NCBI RefSeq assembly: GCF_000382065.1
Contig: NZ_KB907500.1
Location: forward strand, 741,882 to 805,881
Source of the DNA: Stenotrophomonas hibiscicola ATCC 19867
GTDB taxonomy: Bacteria > Pseudomonadota > Gammaproteobacteria > Xanthomonadales > Xanthomonadaceae
Length of the DNA: 64,000 nt
Reading direction: 5' to 3'
The notes beneath the pieces were generated by a model, which saw only the letters and a program-made list of their open reading frames with translations, searched no databases and was not told the DNA's origin. The translations under genes were made by a program, and so were the position numbers. This document shows, piece after piece, positions 36,485 to 46,760 of this stretch (the first letter of the stretch is position 1; each line of letters starts with the position of its first letter).

Positions 36485-38068
36485 ATGACTGCTGATCTGT
36501 TGCCCGTCCGCCGGGCCCTCCTCTCCGTTTCCGACAAGACCGGTCTGGTCGAGCTGGCCACTGCGCTGGCGGCACGCGGCGTGGAGCTGCTGTCCACCGG
36601 CGGCACCGCCAAGGCGATCCGCGATGCGGGCCTGGCCGTGAAGGACGTGGCCGAGGTCACCGGTTTCCCGGAAATGATGGACGGCCGCGTCAAGACCCTG
36701 CACCCGATGGTGCACGGTGGCCTGCTGGGCCGTTCGGGCCTGGATGATGCGGTGATGGCCGAGCATGGCATCGGTGCCATCGACCTGCTGGTGCTGAACC
36801 TGTACCCGTTCGAGTCGGTCACCGCCAAGGCCGACTGCACCCTGGCCGACGCGGTCGAGAACATCGACATCGGCGGCCCGGCCATGCTGCGCTCGGCGGC
36901 CAAGAACTTCGCCCGCGTGGCGGTGGCCACCGATCCGTCGCAGTACGCCGAACTGCTGGCCTCGCTGGCGGCCAACGACGGCCAGCTGTCGGCCGCCACC
37001 CGCTTCGCGTTCTCGGTGGCCGCGTTCAACCGCGTCGCCCAGTACGACGCGGCGATCAGCAACTACCTGTCGGCGGTCACCGCCACCGACGCCGCCGTGC
37101 CGGCCCGCGCCGAGTACCCGGCGCAGATGAACTCCACCTTCGTCAAGGTGATGGACCTGCGCTACGGCGAGAACCCGCACCAGAGCGGCGCGTTCTACCG
37201 CGACCTGTACCCGGTGCCGGGCACCCTGGCCACGTTCCAGCAGCTGCAGGGCAAGGAACTGAGTTACAACAACCTGGCCGATGCCGATGCGGCGTGGGAG
37301 TGCGTGCGCCAGTTCGACGCGCCGGCCTGCGTCATCGTCAAGCACGCCAACCCGTGCGGCGTGGCCGTCGGTGCCGGCAACGGCGATGCCTACGAGCTGG
37401 CCTACGCCACCGACCCGACCAGCGCCTTCGGCGGCATCATCGCCTTCAACACGCCGCTGGACGCTGCCACCGCCAAGGTCATCCTGGACCGCCAGTTCGT
37501 GGAAGTGCTGATCGCCCCGGATTACGAGCCAGCCGCGCTGGAATACGCGCAGAAGAAGGCCAACGTGCGCGTGCTGCGCATCCCGCATGGTGATGGCCTG
37601 AACAACTTCGACAGCAAGCGCGTCGGCTCGGGCCTGTTGCTGCAGTCCTCGGACAACCGCGGCATGACCCGCGACGAGCTGAAGGTGGTCAGCAAGCTGG
37701 CACCGACCGACAAGCAGTTCGCCGACCTGCTGTTTGCCTGGAAGGTGGCCAAGTTCGTGAAGTCCAACGCGATCGTCTATGCGAAGGACAACCGCACCAT
37801 CGGTGTCGGCGCCGGCCAGATGAGCCGCGTGTACTCGGCGCGCATCGCCGGCATCAAGGCCGCCGATGCAAACCTGGTGGTCGAGGGTTCGGTGATGGCT
37901 TCCGATGCGTTCTTCCCGTTCCGCGACGGCATCGATGCCGCTGCTGCCGCCGGCATCAAGGCGGTCATCCAGCCGGGCGGTTCGATGCGCGATGCCGAAG
38001 TGATCGCCGCCGCCGACGAACACGGCCTGGCCATGGTGTTCACCGGCGTGCGCCACTTCCGCCACTGA
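36485..38068 (+). CDS. purH: Bifunctional AICAR transformylase / IMP cyclohydrolase
   Basis: Catalyses the last two steps of de novo IMP synthesis. The product is 527 aa, normal length. N-terminal MGS-like cyclohydrolase domain ([40 protein letters not shown]), then the AICAR formyltransferase domain ([38 protein letters not shown]). Upstream open frame crosses the divergent ynbA-like promoter; the ATG before [11 protein letters not shown] is used. purD follows after one intervening gene. Confidence 0.98.
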   Translation: MTADLLPVRRALLSVSDKTGLVELATALAARGVELLSTGGTAKAIRDAGLAVKDVAEVTGFPEMMDGRVKTLHPMVHGGLLGRSGLDDAVMAEHGIGAIDLLVLNLYPFESVTAKADCTLADAVENIDIGGPAMLRSAAKNFARVAVATDPSQYAELLASLAANDGQLSAATRFAFSVAAFNRVAQYDAAISNYLSAVTATDAAVPARAEYPAQMNSTFVKVMDLRYGENPHQSGAFYRDLYPVPGTLATFQQLQGKELSYNNLADADAAWECVRQFDAPACVIVKHANPCGVAVGAGNGDAYELAYATDPTSAFGGIIAFNTPLDAATAKVILDRQFVEVLIAPDYEPAALEYAQKKANVRVLRIPHGDGLNNFDSKRVGSGLLLQSSDNRGMTRDELKVVSKLAPTDKQFADLLFAWKVAKFVKSNAIVYAKDNRTIGVGAGQMSRVYSARIAGIKAADANLVVEGSVMASDAFFPFRDGIDAAAAAGIKAVIQPGGSMRDAEVIAAADEHGLAMVFTGVRHFRH

Positions 38069-38084
38069 TACTGGAGCGACACGG

Positions 38085-38963
38085 ATGTCCGCAGTCTCAC
38101 TGAAATCGCTGGCCTTGCTCGCCCTCGCGGGCGCGGCCGCGCTGGCCGGCTGCAAGCCTGCGGCCGCCCCGGTGCCTGCGTCGTCGCCGCAGGCCGCCAC
38201 GTCGGCCCCTGCCGAGCCGACGGCGCACGTGAGCCGCACCGCGCGACTGCAGGCCTTCCTGGTCCAGCGCTACGGCAAGAACGCCAGGCTCTCCGGTGAA
38301 TGGCACGGCAGCTGGAACGACGACGGCGAAACCCGCCCGATGGACTGGCACGTCTGCGCCGAGCAACCGGTGGTGAGCGGTGACAGCTGGCAGCAGTTGC
38401 TGGCGGTCTGCGGTGCTTTGTCCGAAGGCGCGCACATCGACGCAGGCATGATCGACTTCTTCGTGCTGCATCCGAAGGGCGAGGGCTTCGACGTGACCAG
38501 TGAACTGACTGGCGAACGCTTTGGCAGCGGCGGCCAGCCCGGCACCGCCAGCATCATCCGCGCAGGCAGCGACTTCTATGGTTTCCGCGTCGAGGACGGC
38601 TGGTTCGGGCAGGGCTTCTCGCTGCTCTCGCAGTCGCTGATCCTGCCAGGCCCGAACGGCCTGGTGTCCAGTGGCAGCGTGCGCAGCCATATCGACAATG
38701 ACGCCCAGTACGAGTGCGACAACCTGGGCGCCAGCAGCGACCCGGAGACTGTCGAGGACTGCCGTACCCGTCGCTTCAGCATCGATTTCGCCCTGCGTTT
38801 CGACGACAGCGATCGCAGCGCGCGCATCTGGCCGCTGCTGATCGAGGAAACCGGCACCACCTGCGGTGGCAAGCAGGTCCGGCAGGAACACCGCTTTACC
38901 CTGGACCCGAAGACCTGGGCCTATTCCTTCCCCGAATCACTGCGACGCGAAGGCTGCGAGTGA
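38085..38963 (+). CDS. Hypothetical lipoprotein between purH and purD
   Basis: A 292-aa precursor with a lipoprotein signal ([12 protein letters not shown], Cys at residue 23), so it is a lipid-anchored envelope protein. The mature part has a Pro/Ala linker then a domain with several Cys residues ([37 protein letters not shown]) and aromatic, acidic strands. No known family recognised. Starts 16 bp after the purH stop, so it is probably cotranscribed with the purine genes, although its role need not be metabolic. Confidence 0.8.
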   Translation: MSAVSLKSLALLALAGAAALAGCKPAAAPVPASSPQAATSAPAEPTAHVSRTARLQAFLVQRYGKNARLSGEWHGSWNDDGETRPMDWHVCAEQPVVSGDSWQQLLAVCGALSEGAHIDAGMIDFFVLHPKGEGFDVTSELTGERFGSGGQPGTASIIRAGSDFYGFRVEDGWFGQGFSLLSQSLILPGPNGLVSSGSVRSHIDNDAQYECDNLGASSDPETVEDCRTRRFSIDFALRFDDSDRSARIWPLLIEETGTTCGGKQVRQEHRFTLDPKTWAYSFPESLRREGCE

Positions 38964-39021
38964 GCCACGCGCGCCGCCGGGGATATCGATCTTCCCTTCC
39001 CACGCAATCTGGAATCTCGTG

Positions 39022-40305
39022 ATGAACGTACTTGTCATCGGCTCTGGCGGCCGCGAACACGCCCTGGCATGGAAGCTGGCCCAGTCCTCCCGTGTCACCG
39101 AAGTGATCGTGGCGCCCGGCAACGCCGGCACCGCCAGCGAAGACAAGTGCCGCAACGTGGCGGTGAAAGTGACCGACATCGACGGCCTGCTGGCGCTGGC
39201 CCAGGCCGAAGGCGTGGCGCTGACCGTGGTCGGCCCGGAAGTACCGCTGGTGGCCGGCGTGGTCGACCGCTTCCGCGCCGCCGGCCTGCGCATCTTCGGG
39301 CCGACTGCCGCCGCCGCGCAGCTGGAAGGCAGCAAGGCCTACGCCAAGGACTTCCTGGCCCGCCACAACATCCCCACCGCGTTCTATGCCGTGCACACCG
39401 AGGTGGATGCCGCCCTGGCCTACATCCGCGAGAAGGGCGCGCCGATCGTGGTCAAGGCCGATGGTCTGGCTGCCGGCAAGGGCGTGATCGTGGCGATGAC
39501 CCTGGCCGAAGCCGAAGATGCCGTGCGTGACATGCTGTCGGGCAACGCGTTCGGCGATGCCGGTGCGCGCGTGGTGATCGAAGAGTTCCTCGATGGTGAG
39601 GAAGCCAGCTTCATTTCGATGGTGGACGGCGTGCATGCGCTGCCGATGGCCACCTCGCAGGACCACAAGCGCGTCGGCGACGGCGACACCGGCCCGAACA
39701 CCGGTGGCATGGGCGCCTATTCGCCCGCGCCGGTAGTGACGCCGGAGGTGCATGCACGCGTGATGCGCGAGGTGGTGAACCCGACCGTGCAGGGCATGAT
39801 CGCCGACGGTATCCCGTTCACCGGTTTCCTCTACGCAGGCCTGATGATCGATGCCAGCGGCGCGCCGAAGGTGATCGAGTTCAACGTACGTTTCGGCGAC
39901 CCGGAAACCCAGCCGGTGATGCTGCGCCTGCAGTCGGACCTGGTGGAGCTGGTGGAAGCGGCGATCGATGGTCGCCTGGACCAGGTCGACGCGCAGTGGG
40001 ATCCGCGCCCGTCACTGGGCGTGGTGCTGGCGGCCAAGCCATATCCGGAAGCGCCCATCACCGGTGACGTGATCTCCGGCCTGGATGAGGTGCCGGCAAC
40101 GGCCAAGGTGTTCCATGCAGGCACGACGCTGGACGCGCAGGGCCAGGTGCTCAGCGCCGGCGGCCGCGTGCTGTGCGTGGCTGCACTGGGTGGCAGCGTG
40201 CGCGACGCTCAGGCGAACGCCTATGCAGGCGTGGCGAAGGTGAGCTGGGCCAATGAGTTCCATCGCACCGACATCGGCTGGCGCGCGATCGCACGCGAGG
40301 GGTGA
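39022..40305 (+). CDS. purD: Phosphoribosylamine-glycine ligase
   Basis: ATP-grasp enzyme making glycinamide ribonucleotide in purine synthesis. 427 aa, typical. The start is MNVLVIGSGGREHALAWKLA; ATP-grasp features include VVKADGLAAGKGVIVA, EEFLDGEEASF and the late FNVRFGDPETQ. Starts 58 bp after the lipoprotein gene. A GTAG-like remnant (GTAGATCCACTAC) follows the stop, and beyond it begins the lower-GC toxin-immunity patch. Confidence 0.98.
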   Translation: MNVLVIGSGGREHALAWKLAQSSRVTEVIVAPGNAGTASEDKCRNVAVKVTDIDGLLALAQAEGVALTVVGPEVPLVAGVVDRFRAAGLRIFGPTAAAAQLEGSKAYAKDFLARHNIPTAFYAVHTEVDAALAYIREKGAPIVVKADGLAAGKGVIVAMTLAEAEDAVRDMLSGNAFGDAGARVVIEEFLDGEEASFISMVDGVHALPMATSQDHKRVGDGDTGPNTGGMGAYSPAPVVTPEVHARVMREVVNPTVQGMIADGIPFTGFLYAGLMIDASGAPKVIEFNVRFGDPETQPVMLRLQSDLVELVEAAIDGRLDQVDAQWDPRPSLGVVLAAKPYPEAPITGDVISGLDEVPATAKVFHAGTTLDAQGQVLSAGGRVLCVAALGGSVRDAQANAYAGVAKVSWANEFHRTDIGWRAIAREG

Positions 40306-40454
40306 GACCTGGTAGATCCACTACACAGCTTCCTGCATGGAACCAGATCACGGATTCTGGGAGTCTTCACCGTCCTCGGCATGGAAGCCGGGACGGTGCG
40401 CTTCGGGAAGAAGCGACGCACGTCAAGCGAAGGAAATTACGCTGAGTGAATCTG

Positions 40455-40949
40455 CTACTTCGCCGAGTCAAGATAACGCTTCCAGTTCTCGAAGAGCCGC
40501 GCAACATTCTGCTCATGTGAGTGCGCAGCCGGATCATACCCATCAGAAGCTGGCATGTACCTGACAAAGCTCTCCAGAGACTCCGGGTAATCAAAATCAG
40601 CGTAGATCCTCTCAACCTCTCCGAGCGGATCAGCAATCTCATCGCGCTTAGCGTAAGCGTCCGCGAGAAATGCAACCAGCCATCTTCTGAAAATCTCATC
40701 CTCGTTTGAGTTCTTGTCGAATGCCGCCAACTGCGCAGCTACGCTATTACGCTCATCGGGAAAAGCCCCTTCAAGTCTTTCAATCAAGGAGTTCAGATTG
40801 AACTTCTCTTCCAGTCCCTTCTGCTCCGACGCGCAGTGCTTCGCAACCTCAAAGTCAATCAGATGGCGCCCCAGTGCCCACGCCACCTCGGTCTGACTCC
40901 AGGGCCCATAGGGTTGAATACAGTCATACGTTCTCATGTAGACACTCAC
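40455..40949 (-). CDS. DUF2247-family protein, probable immunity protein of the RHS toxin
   Basis: A 164-aa, acidic, helical protein; LIDFEVAKHC near the N-terminus and the C-terminal signature around residues 110-135 (DPLGEVERIYADFDYPESLE, SFVRYMP) match the DUF2247 family, found frequently behind polymorphic toxins. Its start overlaps the stop of the RHS toxin gene by 4 nt (ATGA), the standard toxin-immunity arrangement, so it most likely neutralises that toxin in the cytoplasm. Base composition is visibly AT-richer than the flanking purD and rpoH genes, consistent with recent acquisition. Confidence 0.8.
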   Translation of the reverse strand: MSVYMRTYDCIQPYGPWSQTEVAWALGRHLIDFEVAKHCASEQKGLEEKFNLNSLIERLEGAFPDERNSVAAQLAAFDKNSNEDEIFRRWLVAFLADAYAKRDEIADPLGEVERIYADFDYPESLESFVRYMPASDGYDPAAHSHEQNVARLFENWKRYLDSAK

Positions 40950-41992
40950 TTCTTGTTTGGTATTCCGTTCATGCTGCCACCTTCCACAAATCTTTGATGG
41001 GTCAAGTCGCCAGCCTTGTCGACTATGTATTCAAACCGACCAGCCTTTCCATTGAGTTCACCGGGTAGCTGAGTCAGAGTGCGAACCACGCCGTCGCCTC
41101 CTGTCAATGGAGTATGAACACCTGCTTCTGCAGCGGTCTCTCGCATAAAGGTCGCTGAATTGTGCCCAGCGTCCGCTTTGAGTGCACTTCCAACAGGCCG
41201 GGAATTCAAAAGTGCCCGACCTTCTGCACTCAGAGCTTTGGATGCCGCAACACCTGCTCCACCGGCACCTGTAACTCCTGCGATATCAGCAGCGATACTG
41301 GTAGCTGCCGATACGACACTTGGATTGGCCATCGCAACCATGCCAGCTTCGATCAGCACTGGGGCAGCCATTGCCGCTGTAACGGCGATTGCGGCCGGTC
41401 TCATCGGCTCGTATACGGCGCCATTTCCGGCAGCAATATCTCTCCGATGCTGCTCAACGAATCGCTCTGCGGCCTGCCTTCCATCCGCATCGACCAACCT
41501 GTACGGATTCCCGTTCGCGTACCGATACCGATTGAACTGCTCAACTGGCATTTGGTGAGCGGTGACTGGGTCTACCGACAGAAACACGCCCAATTGTGGA
41601 TCCATGTAGCGCTGTTGCATGTAGCTCAGCCCTGTAGCCGAGTCGCTCACATGTCCGGCGTACCCAGGTCCATCCGTGACCTGACCGCCTACCACGGCCC
41701 CGTAGGGCTCGTAGTCATATCGCTTGATGACGTTGCCGTTGGCATCGCTTTCCGCCACAACCGAGCCGAGGGCATCAGTGTGAATGTATGTGATCGTTGT
41801 CTGGGCGATTGCGGATGGTGACAGGCCAAGGCCCATTAGCAGCACGCAGCACAGCCAGACGCCTATGGCACCCAGCTTGCGAGTTCGATCTTCAAATCCC
41901 CCGAGGCGGGTCGACACACCGCCTGCAGTTCCCCCGAACCTGCGCATCATTCCAATCCATGAAAGAGCCTTGAAGCAAGGCTTGGCATTCAT
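40946..41992 (-). CDS. Orphan RHS-core polymorphic toxin
   Basis: A 348-aa protein. Long basic N-terminus, hydrophobic segment (about residues 41-63, VWLCCVLLMGLGLSPSAIA) that may be a signal peptide with a long n-region, then one RHS-repeat-associated core: YIHTDALGSVVAESDANGNV and the conserved YMQQRYMDPQLGVFLSVDPV (124-143). After ADGRQ comes a variable C-terminal region with a hydrophobic Ala-rich stretch, and a C-terminal toxin-like domain ending HQRFVEGGSMNGIPNKK, an ending seen in other polymorphic toxins. The toxic activity is not identifiable. Much shorter than classic RHS proteins (>1,200 aa), so this is a stand-alone cassette or a remnant with its own signal. Confidence 0.8.
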   Translation of the reverse strand: MNAKPCFKALSWIGMMRRFGGTAGGVSTRLGGFEDRTRKLGAIGVWLCCVLLMGLGLSPSAIAQTTITYIHTDALGSVVAESDANGNVIKRYDYEPYGAVVGGQVTDGPGYAGHVSDSATGLSYMQQRYMDPQLGVFLSVDPVTAHQMPVEQFNRYRYANGNPYRLVDADGRQAAERFVEQHRRDIAAGNGAVYEPMRPAAIAVTAAMAAPVLIEAGMVAMANPSVVSAATSIAADIAGVTGAGGAGVAASKALSAEGRALLNSRPVGSALKADAGHNSATFMRETAAEAGVHTPLTGGDGVVRTLTQLPGELNGKAGRFEYIVDKAGDLTHQRFVEGGSMNGIPNKK

Positions 41993-42190
41993 AGCACAGG
42001 AAGGCAGTCATCGGAGTCCAACTCCAGGACTGAGGCCAGAGGGACCATTCTGAATTGGACCAGGCCCTTGGCTATAAACCTCTCGAGGGATTGAACGGCT
42101 ACCGGAAGCGCATGACTGCCCGCCATGGGCTGGTACTACTGAAGCAGCCGATCAGCGGCCCGCATTACCAACAGCCATGCCGGTCAAACG

Positions 42191-42218
42191 AAAAGCCCCG
42201 ACCAACGCCGGGGCTTTT
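42191..42218 (-). terminator. Intrinsic terminator of rpoH
   Basis: AAAAGCCCCG and CGGGGCTTTT pair around an 8-nt loop, about 50 bp past the rpoH stop. The T-run is present on both strands, so it may also block transcription from the other side. Confidence 0.85.
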
Positions 42219-42265
42219 CATCAGAACGGGGGCCGGAAACAGGAACCGAACCAAAGATCTATGCC

Positions 42266-43141
<876 letters not shown>

Positions 43142-43152
43142 AGGCACCCATC

Positions 43153-43179
43153 TTAGCAGTCCGGGATTTGGACTGCTAA
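43153..43179. promoter_or_regulatory. Inverted repeat overlapping the rpoH promoter
   Basis: TTAGCAGTCC - 7 nt - GGACTGCTAA: perfect 10-bp arms. It starts 11 bp before the rpoH start codon and covers the -10 of the sigma-E-like promoter. It could be a repressor operator, or a hairpin in longer transcripts from upstream promoters. Confidence 0.6.
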
Positions 43180-43195
43180 AGGAGGAAAAAGTTCC
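43168..43195 (-). promoter_or_regulatory. Sigma-E-type promoter of rpoH
   Basis: On the minus strand GGAACTT, 15 nt, GTCCAA, against the RpoE consensus GGAACTT-N15-GTCTAA. It predicts a leader of only about 20 nt. E. coli rpoH also has an RpoE-dependent promoter. Confidence 0.65.
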
Positions 43196-43419
43196 AGCAT
43201 CCCATTGATGCAACACTGGTCCCAAACAGAACCCTACCGTAGCGCGATTTGATGACAGTGGCGAGCACGCTTTTCGGGATTCACAATCCCTTGGAATTCA
43301 AGCAATTACCCACTGAAAACCTGCCGATTCCGGTCAAGCGGAGCTGAACGCGCCGTTCCGGAGGCCCATTCAGGACGGGGAACGTTGTCCGGCGTTCAGG
43401 CCCGGCCACTCGCCGGCGC

Positions 43420-44133
43420 TCAGAGCGCCGAGCGCGGCGGCAGCGACCAGTCGATCGGGGCCTGGCCGCGGCGCTGCAGGTACTCGTTGGCCATGGAGAA
43501 ATGGCGGCAGCCGAGGAAGCCACGATGGGCCGACAGCGGCGACGGATGCGGGGCCTTCAGCACGCGATGGCGGCGGGTGTCGATGACCTTGCCCTTCTGC
43601 TGCGCGTAGGCGCCCCAGAGCATGAACACCAGGCCTTCGCGCTCGCGGTTGAGCACGTCCACCACATGATCGGTGAAGCCTTCCCAGCCACGGCCCTGGT
43701 GCGCGCCGGCCTTGCCCTCCTCCACCGTCAGCACGGCATTGAGCAGCAGCACGCCACGTTGCGCCCAGGGGATCAGGCAGCCGTGGTCCGGGCGCGGGAT
43801 ACCGAGATCGGTCTCGATCTCCTTATAGATGTTCAGCAGCGACGGCGGCACCGGCACGCCGGGCGGTACCGAGAAACTCAGGCCATGGGCCTGGCCGCGC
43901 CCGTGGTACGGGTCCTGGCCGAGGATCACCACCTTCACCTGCTCGAACGGCGTGGCGTCAAACGCTGCGAAGATCTGCGGCCCGGGCGGGAACACCGCCG
44001 CACCGCTGGCCTTGCGCTGGCGCAGGAAGGCCGACAGCTCGCGCATCTGCGGCTGCAACAGGTACTCACCGACGTGCTGCTTCCAGCTCGGTTCCAGCTG
44101 GATCGTCGGGGTGTCGGTTACTTCATCGGTCAT
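43420..44133 (-). CDS. ung: Uracil-DNA glycosylase, family 1
   Basis: Removes uracil from DNA for base-excision repair. 237 aa, typical. Motifs: [20 protein letters not shown] (water-activating Asp), [16 protein letters not shown], and the Leu-intercalation motif [13 protein letters not shown]. Its start overlaps the stop of the double-receiver gene upstream by 4 nt. The ~280 bp between its end and rpoH hold the rpoH promoter and nothing else I can identify. Confidence 0.97.
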   Translation of the reverse strand: MTDEVTDTPTIQLEPSWKQHVGEYLLQPQMRELSAFLRQRKASGAAVFPPGPQIFAAFDATPFEQVKVVILGQDPYHGRGQAHGLSFSVPPGVPVPPSLLNIYKEIETDLGIPRPDHGCLIPWAQRGVLLLNAVLTVEEGKAGAHQGRGWEGFTDHVVDVLNREREGLVFMLWGAYAQQKGKVIDTRRHRVLKAPHPSPLSAHRGFLGCRHFSMANEYLQRRGQAPIDWSLPPRSAL

Positions 44134-44972
44134 CGCAACAAAGGTCCATCATTCAATCGAGCCAGGCGCAGCTGGAACAGCACCTTGGTGACCAGCAGCC
44201 GCTCTTCGATCGGCTTGAGCACCAGGTCGTTGGCACCGGACTGCAGCAGCCCGGTCTGGTTGTGGGGGTTGCCGTCGCCGGTCATCACCAGCACGGGCAG
44301 GCGGCGCTTGCCGTAGCCGAAGTCCACGCGCACGCGCTGCACCACGTCGCGGCCGCTCAGCTCGCCCTTCAGGGTGACGTCGGTCAGCACCAGGTCGATG
44401 CGGTGGCGGCTGCGGCCCAGCGACTCGGCGGTGAGCAGGGTGAAGGCCTCTTCGGCGCTGACCACGTGCAGCACGTTCAACTGCTGCCGCTCGAGCATGC
44501 GCTTGGTGGCCTCGGCCACTACGCGGCTGTCCTCGATATAGAGGATGGTGGCGCCGGGGATGGTCTGCGGCTGCACATAGCCACGGATGAAGGTCGCCAG
44601 CGCTTCATGGCCCAGGGATTTGTCGAAATAGTCGGTGACGTACTCGGTGAAGCGGCGCTGCTCCAGGTGCTGCTGGGCGTCGCCGGAAACCACGATCACC
44701 GGCACATAGGCCTGTCCGGCCGCTTCGCGGACCATGCGCGCCAGCGCCAGGCCGTCGCCATCACGCAAGGTCAGCGAGGTCGTCACCAGGTCCACCGGGC
44801 CCTGCGCCAGCGCCTGCTGCGCGTCTTCGATGCTGTCGCAGCCAATCACCTCCACGCCCGGCAGGTCGCGCTGCAGGACGTCGGCGATCAGCTTGCGGAC
44901 CAGCTTCGAGCCATCGACCACCATCACCCGCGTCGCGGGCCCTTCAAGGTGCTTCAGCGCTTGCGGTTGCAT
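44130..44972 (-). CDS. Double-receiver response-regulator protein, first receiver degenerate
   Basis: A 280-aa protein of two tandem CheY-like receiver domains and no output domain. REC2 (about 140-270) is intact: acidic pair in [13 protein letters not shown], phospho-Asp in [11 protein letters not shown], Thr in VMTGDG, Lys-Pro in LVLKPIEE. In REC1 the acidic pair is DG in [10 protein letters not shown] and the phospho-acceptor position is Ser ([13 protein letters not shown]), so it probably cannot be phosphorylated. Likely a phosphorelay or adaptor protein working with a distant histidine kinase. It lies just downstream of ftsX (7 bp) and overlaps ung. Confidence 0.85.
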   Translation of the reverse strand: MQPQALKHLEGPATRVMVVDGSKLVRKLIADVLQRDLPGVEVIGCDSIEDAQQALAQGPVDLVTTSLTLRDGDGLALARMVREAAGQAYVPVIVVSGDAQQHLEQRRFTEYVTDYFDKSLGHEALATFIRGYVQPQTIPGATILYIEDSRVVAEATKRMLERQQLNVLHVVSAEEAFTLLTAESLGRSRHRIDLVLTDVTLKGELSGRDVVQRVRVDFGYGKRRLPVLVMTGDGNPHNQTGLLQSGANDLVLKPIEERLLVTKVLFQLRLARLNDGPLLR

Positions 44973-44979
44973 GCCGGTC

Positions 44980-45927
44980 TCAGGTATCGGTCGGGCGGGT
45001 CTGGCGGAGGAAGTGGCCGGTCACCAGCCAGGCACCCAGCCAGCCCAGCAGCAGCGTGCCGAGCAGGACCAGGCCACCATGCAGCAGGTCCAGGCCATGC
45101 AGCACGAACGGGCTGCCATAGCTGCGCGAGAGTTCGGCCAGCGGCACGCGCAGCGCGGCACCGGCGGCGCCGATCAGGGCCAGTGCAACCGCGCCTGCGC
45201 CCAGGCCATACCACGCACCCAGATACAGGAAGGGGCGGCGGATGAAGCCATCGCTGGCGCCAAGCAGCTGCAGCACGCCGATCTCTTCGCGGCGCGCCTG
45301 GATGTCCAGGCGCACCGTGTTGCCGACCACCAGCGCGGCACCCGCGCCGAGCAGCACCGACAGCACCTGCACCAGCCGCGCGCCGAACGCCAGCCAGGCA
45401 TCCAGGCGCTGGCGCCACAGCGCATCGTGCTGCACCAGGTCGGCCTCGGGCAGGCTTTCCAGCGCGCGCGCCAGGCGTGCGTCGTCCTTGCCCTGGCCGG
45501 GGGTGATCACCAGCAGCGAGGGCAGCGGATTGTCGTTGAGCGCATCGATCGCCTCACCGAGGCCGGCATCGCGCAGTTCCTGCAGGCCCTGCTCGGGCGT
45601 GCGCACGTTCACTTCGGCCACGTCGTCGCGGTCGCGCAGCTGGCCGGCCAGGCGCAGCGCGCCGGGGCCATCGACGTTGCCCTTGAGGAACACGTTGATG
45701 TCGCGCGATTGCTGCACGCTGCCGGCGAACTGCTTGAGGTTGTCCAGCGCGATCGACAGGCCCAGTGGCAGTGCCAGCGCCAGCGCCATGACCATCACCG
45801 TCAGCAGGGTCGCCCACGGCTTGCGGCAGGCGCGGCCGAGGCTGAACACCACGCTGTGCACGTGGTGCTGGAACCAGACGCCCACGCGCGAGGGGGCGGC
45901 GGCTTCGCTGTTTTCGTTCTTCGCCAT
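44980..45927 (-). CDS. ftsX: Cell division protein FtsX
   Basis: Integral membrane partner of FtsE; the complex controls periplasmic cell-wall hydrolases at the septum. 315 aa with four membrane segments (one near residues 38-60, three in the C-terminal third) and an extracytoplasmic domain between TM1 and TM2. Family features include LDNLKQFAGSVQQSRDINVFL and LGASDGFIRRPFLYLG. It starts 2 bp after the ftsE stop. Confidence 0.96.
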   Translation of the reverse strand: MAKNENSEAAAPSRVGVWFQHHVHSVVFSLGRACRKPWATLLTVMVMALALALPLGLSIALDNLKQFAGSVQQSRDINVFLKGNVDGPGALRLAGQLRDRDDVAEVNVRTPEQGLQELRDAGLGEAIDALNDNPLPSLLVITPGQGKDDARLARALESLPEADLVQHDALWRQRLDAWLAFGARLVQVLSVLLGAGAALVVGNTVRLDIQARREEIGVLQLLGASDGFIRRPFLYLGAWYGLGAGAVALALIGAAGAALRVPLAELSRSYGSPFVLHGLDLLHGGLVLLGTLLLGWLGAWLVTGHFLRQTRPTDT

Positions 45928-45929
45928 GG

Positions 45930-46616
45930 TTACTCCGCCAGGTCCTGCGGCGAGATGTCATCCACCAGCCGGCCGTGGTCAAGGATCAGCACGCGCTTGC
46001 GCATGCGGCGCAGCAGCGGCAGGTCGTGACTGACCACCAGCACGCTGGTGCCGCGCGCGGGCAGCTCGGCGAACAGAGCCATGATCTCCGCTGCCAGGGT
46101 GGGGTCGAGATTGCCGGTCGGCTCATCGGCCACCAGCAGCTTGGGCTCGCCGACGATCGCGCGGGCGATGCCGACGCGCTGCTGCTCGCCGGCCGACAGC
46201 TGCGAGGGCAGCGCCTTCTCGCGATGGCCCAGGCCCATCCGCTCCAGCACCGAGCGCACGCGCTTGCTGATGTCGCCACGGCGGGTGCCGCGCAGGATCA
46301 GCGGCAGCGCCACGTTCTCGGCGATCGAGCGGTCCATCAGCAGCCGGTGGTCCTGGTAGACCGCCCCCACCGCGCGTCGGTGGCGCGGCACGTCGCCGCC
46401 GCGCACCTTCAGCAGGTTGCGCTCGTCGAACACCACCGCGCCGCGGCTGGGCCGCTCGTCGAGGTGGATCAACTTGAGCAGCGTACTTTTACCCGCACCG
46501 GAATGGCCGGTGACGAACAGCATCTCGCCCGGCGCAACCTCGAAGCTGACATCGGTCAGCGCCTCGTGGCCACCGGCGTACTGTTTGCTGACATTGTCGA
46601 AGCGCAGGACACTCAT
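45930..46616 (-). CDS. ftsE: Cell division ATP-binding protein FtsE
   Basis: ABC-type ATPase of the FtsEX complex at the division septum. 228 aa. Walker [10 protein letters not shown], signature [15 protein letters not shown], Walker [13 protein letters not shown] and the H-loop VVSHDL are all present. Start chosen at the ATG before [10 protein letters not shown]; the frame continues upstream only into SMAG repeats. Forms an operon with ftsX. Confidence 0.96.
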   Translation of the reverse strand: MSVLRFDNVSKQYAGGHEALTDVSFEVAPGEMLFVTGHSGAGKSTLLKLIHLDERPSRGAVVFDERNLLKVRGGDVPRHRRAVGAVYQDHRLLMDRSIAENVALPLILRGTRRGDISKRVRSVLERMGLGHREKALPSQLSAGEQQRVGIARAIVGEPKLLVADEPTGNLDPTLAAEIMALFAELPARGTSVLVVSHDLPLLRRMRKRVLILDHGRLVDDISPQDLAE

Positions 46617-46678
46617 GCCCCGATTATGCAGGACCGGCGCGACGTCGTGGAGACGGTGGGTGCCACCGGCCCCGCCTG

Positions 46679-46741
46679 GTGGGTGCCGACCGTTGGTCGG
46701 CACACCTTTCAAAGCCACCCGACCAACGGTCGGGTGCTACC
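46679..46741. repeat. Convergent SMAG repeat pair upstream of ftsE
   Basis: GTGGGTGCCGACCGTTGGTC (GGCAC) and CACCCGACCAACGGTCGGGT (GCTAC), inverted and ~20 nt apart, the GTAG end of the left copy changed to GTGG. Together with a GCCGATCAGC stem they fill the gap between ftsE and rhlB. Confidence 0.8.
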
Positions 46742-46760
46742 CGCTGATCGGCAGCGCCGA

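Noticed and set aside
35644..37062. Extended 472-residue version of the CDP-alcohol phosphotransferase
   Set aside because: The first ~267 residues are antisense to purH and its promoter; the ATG at 36261 gives the normal family length.
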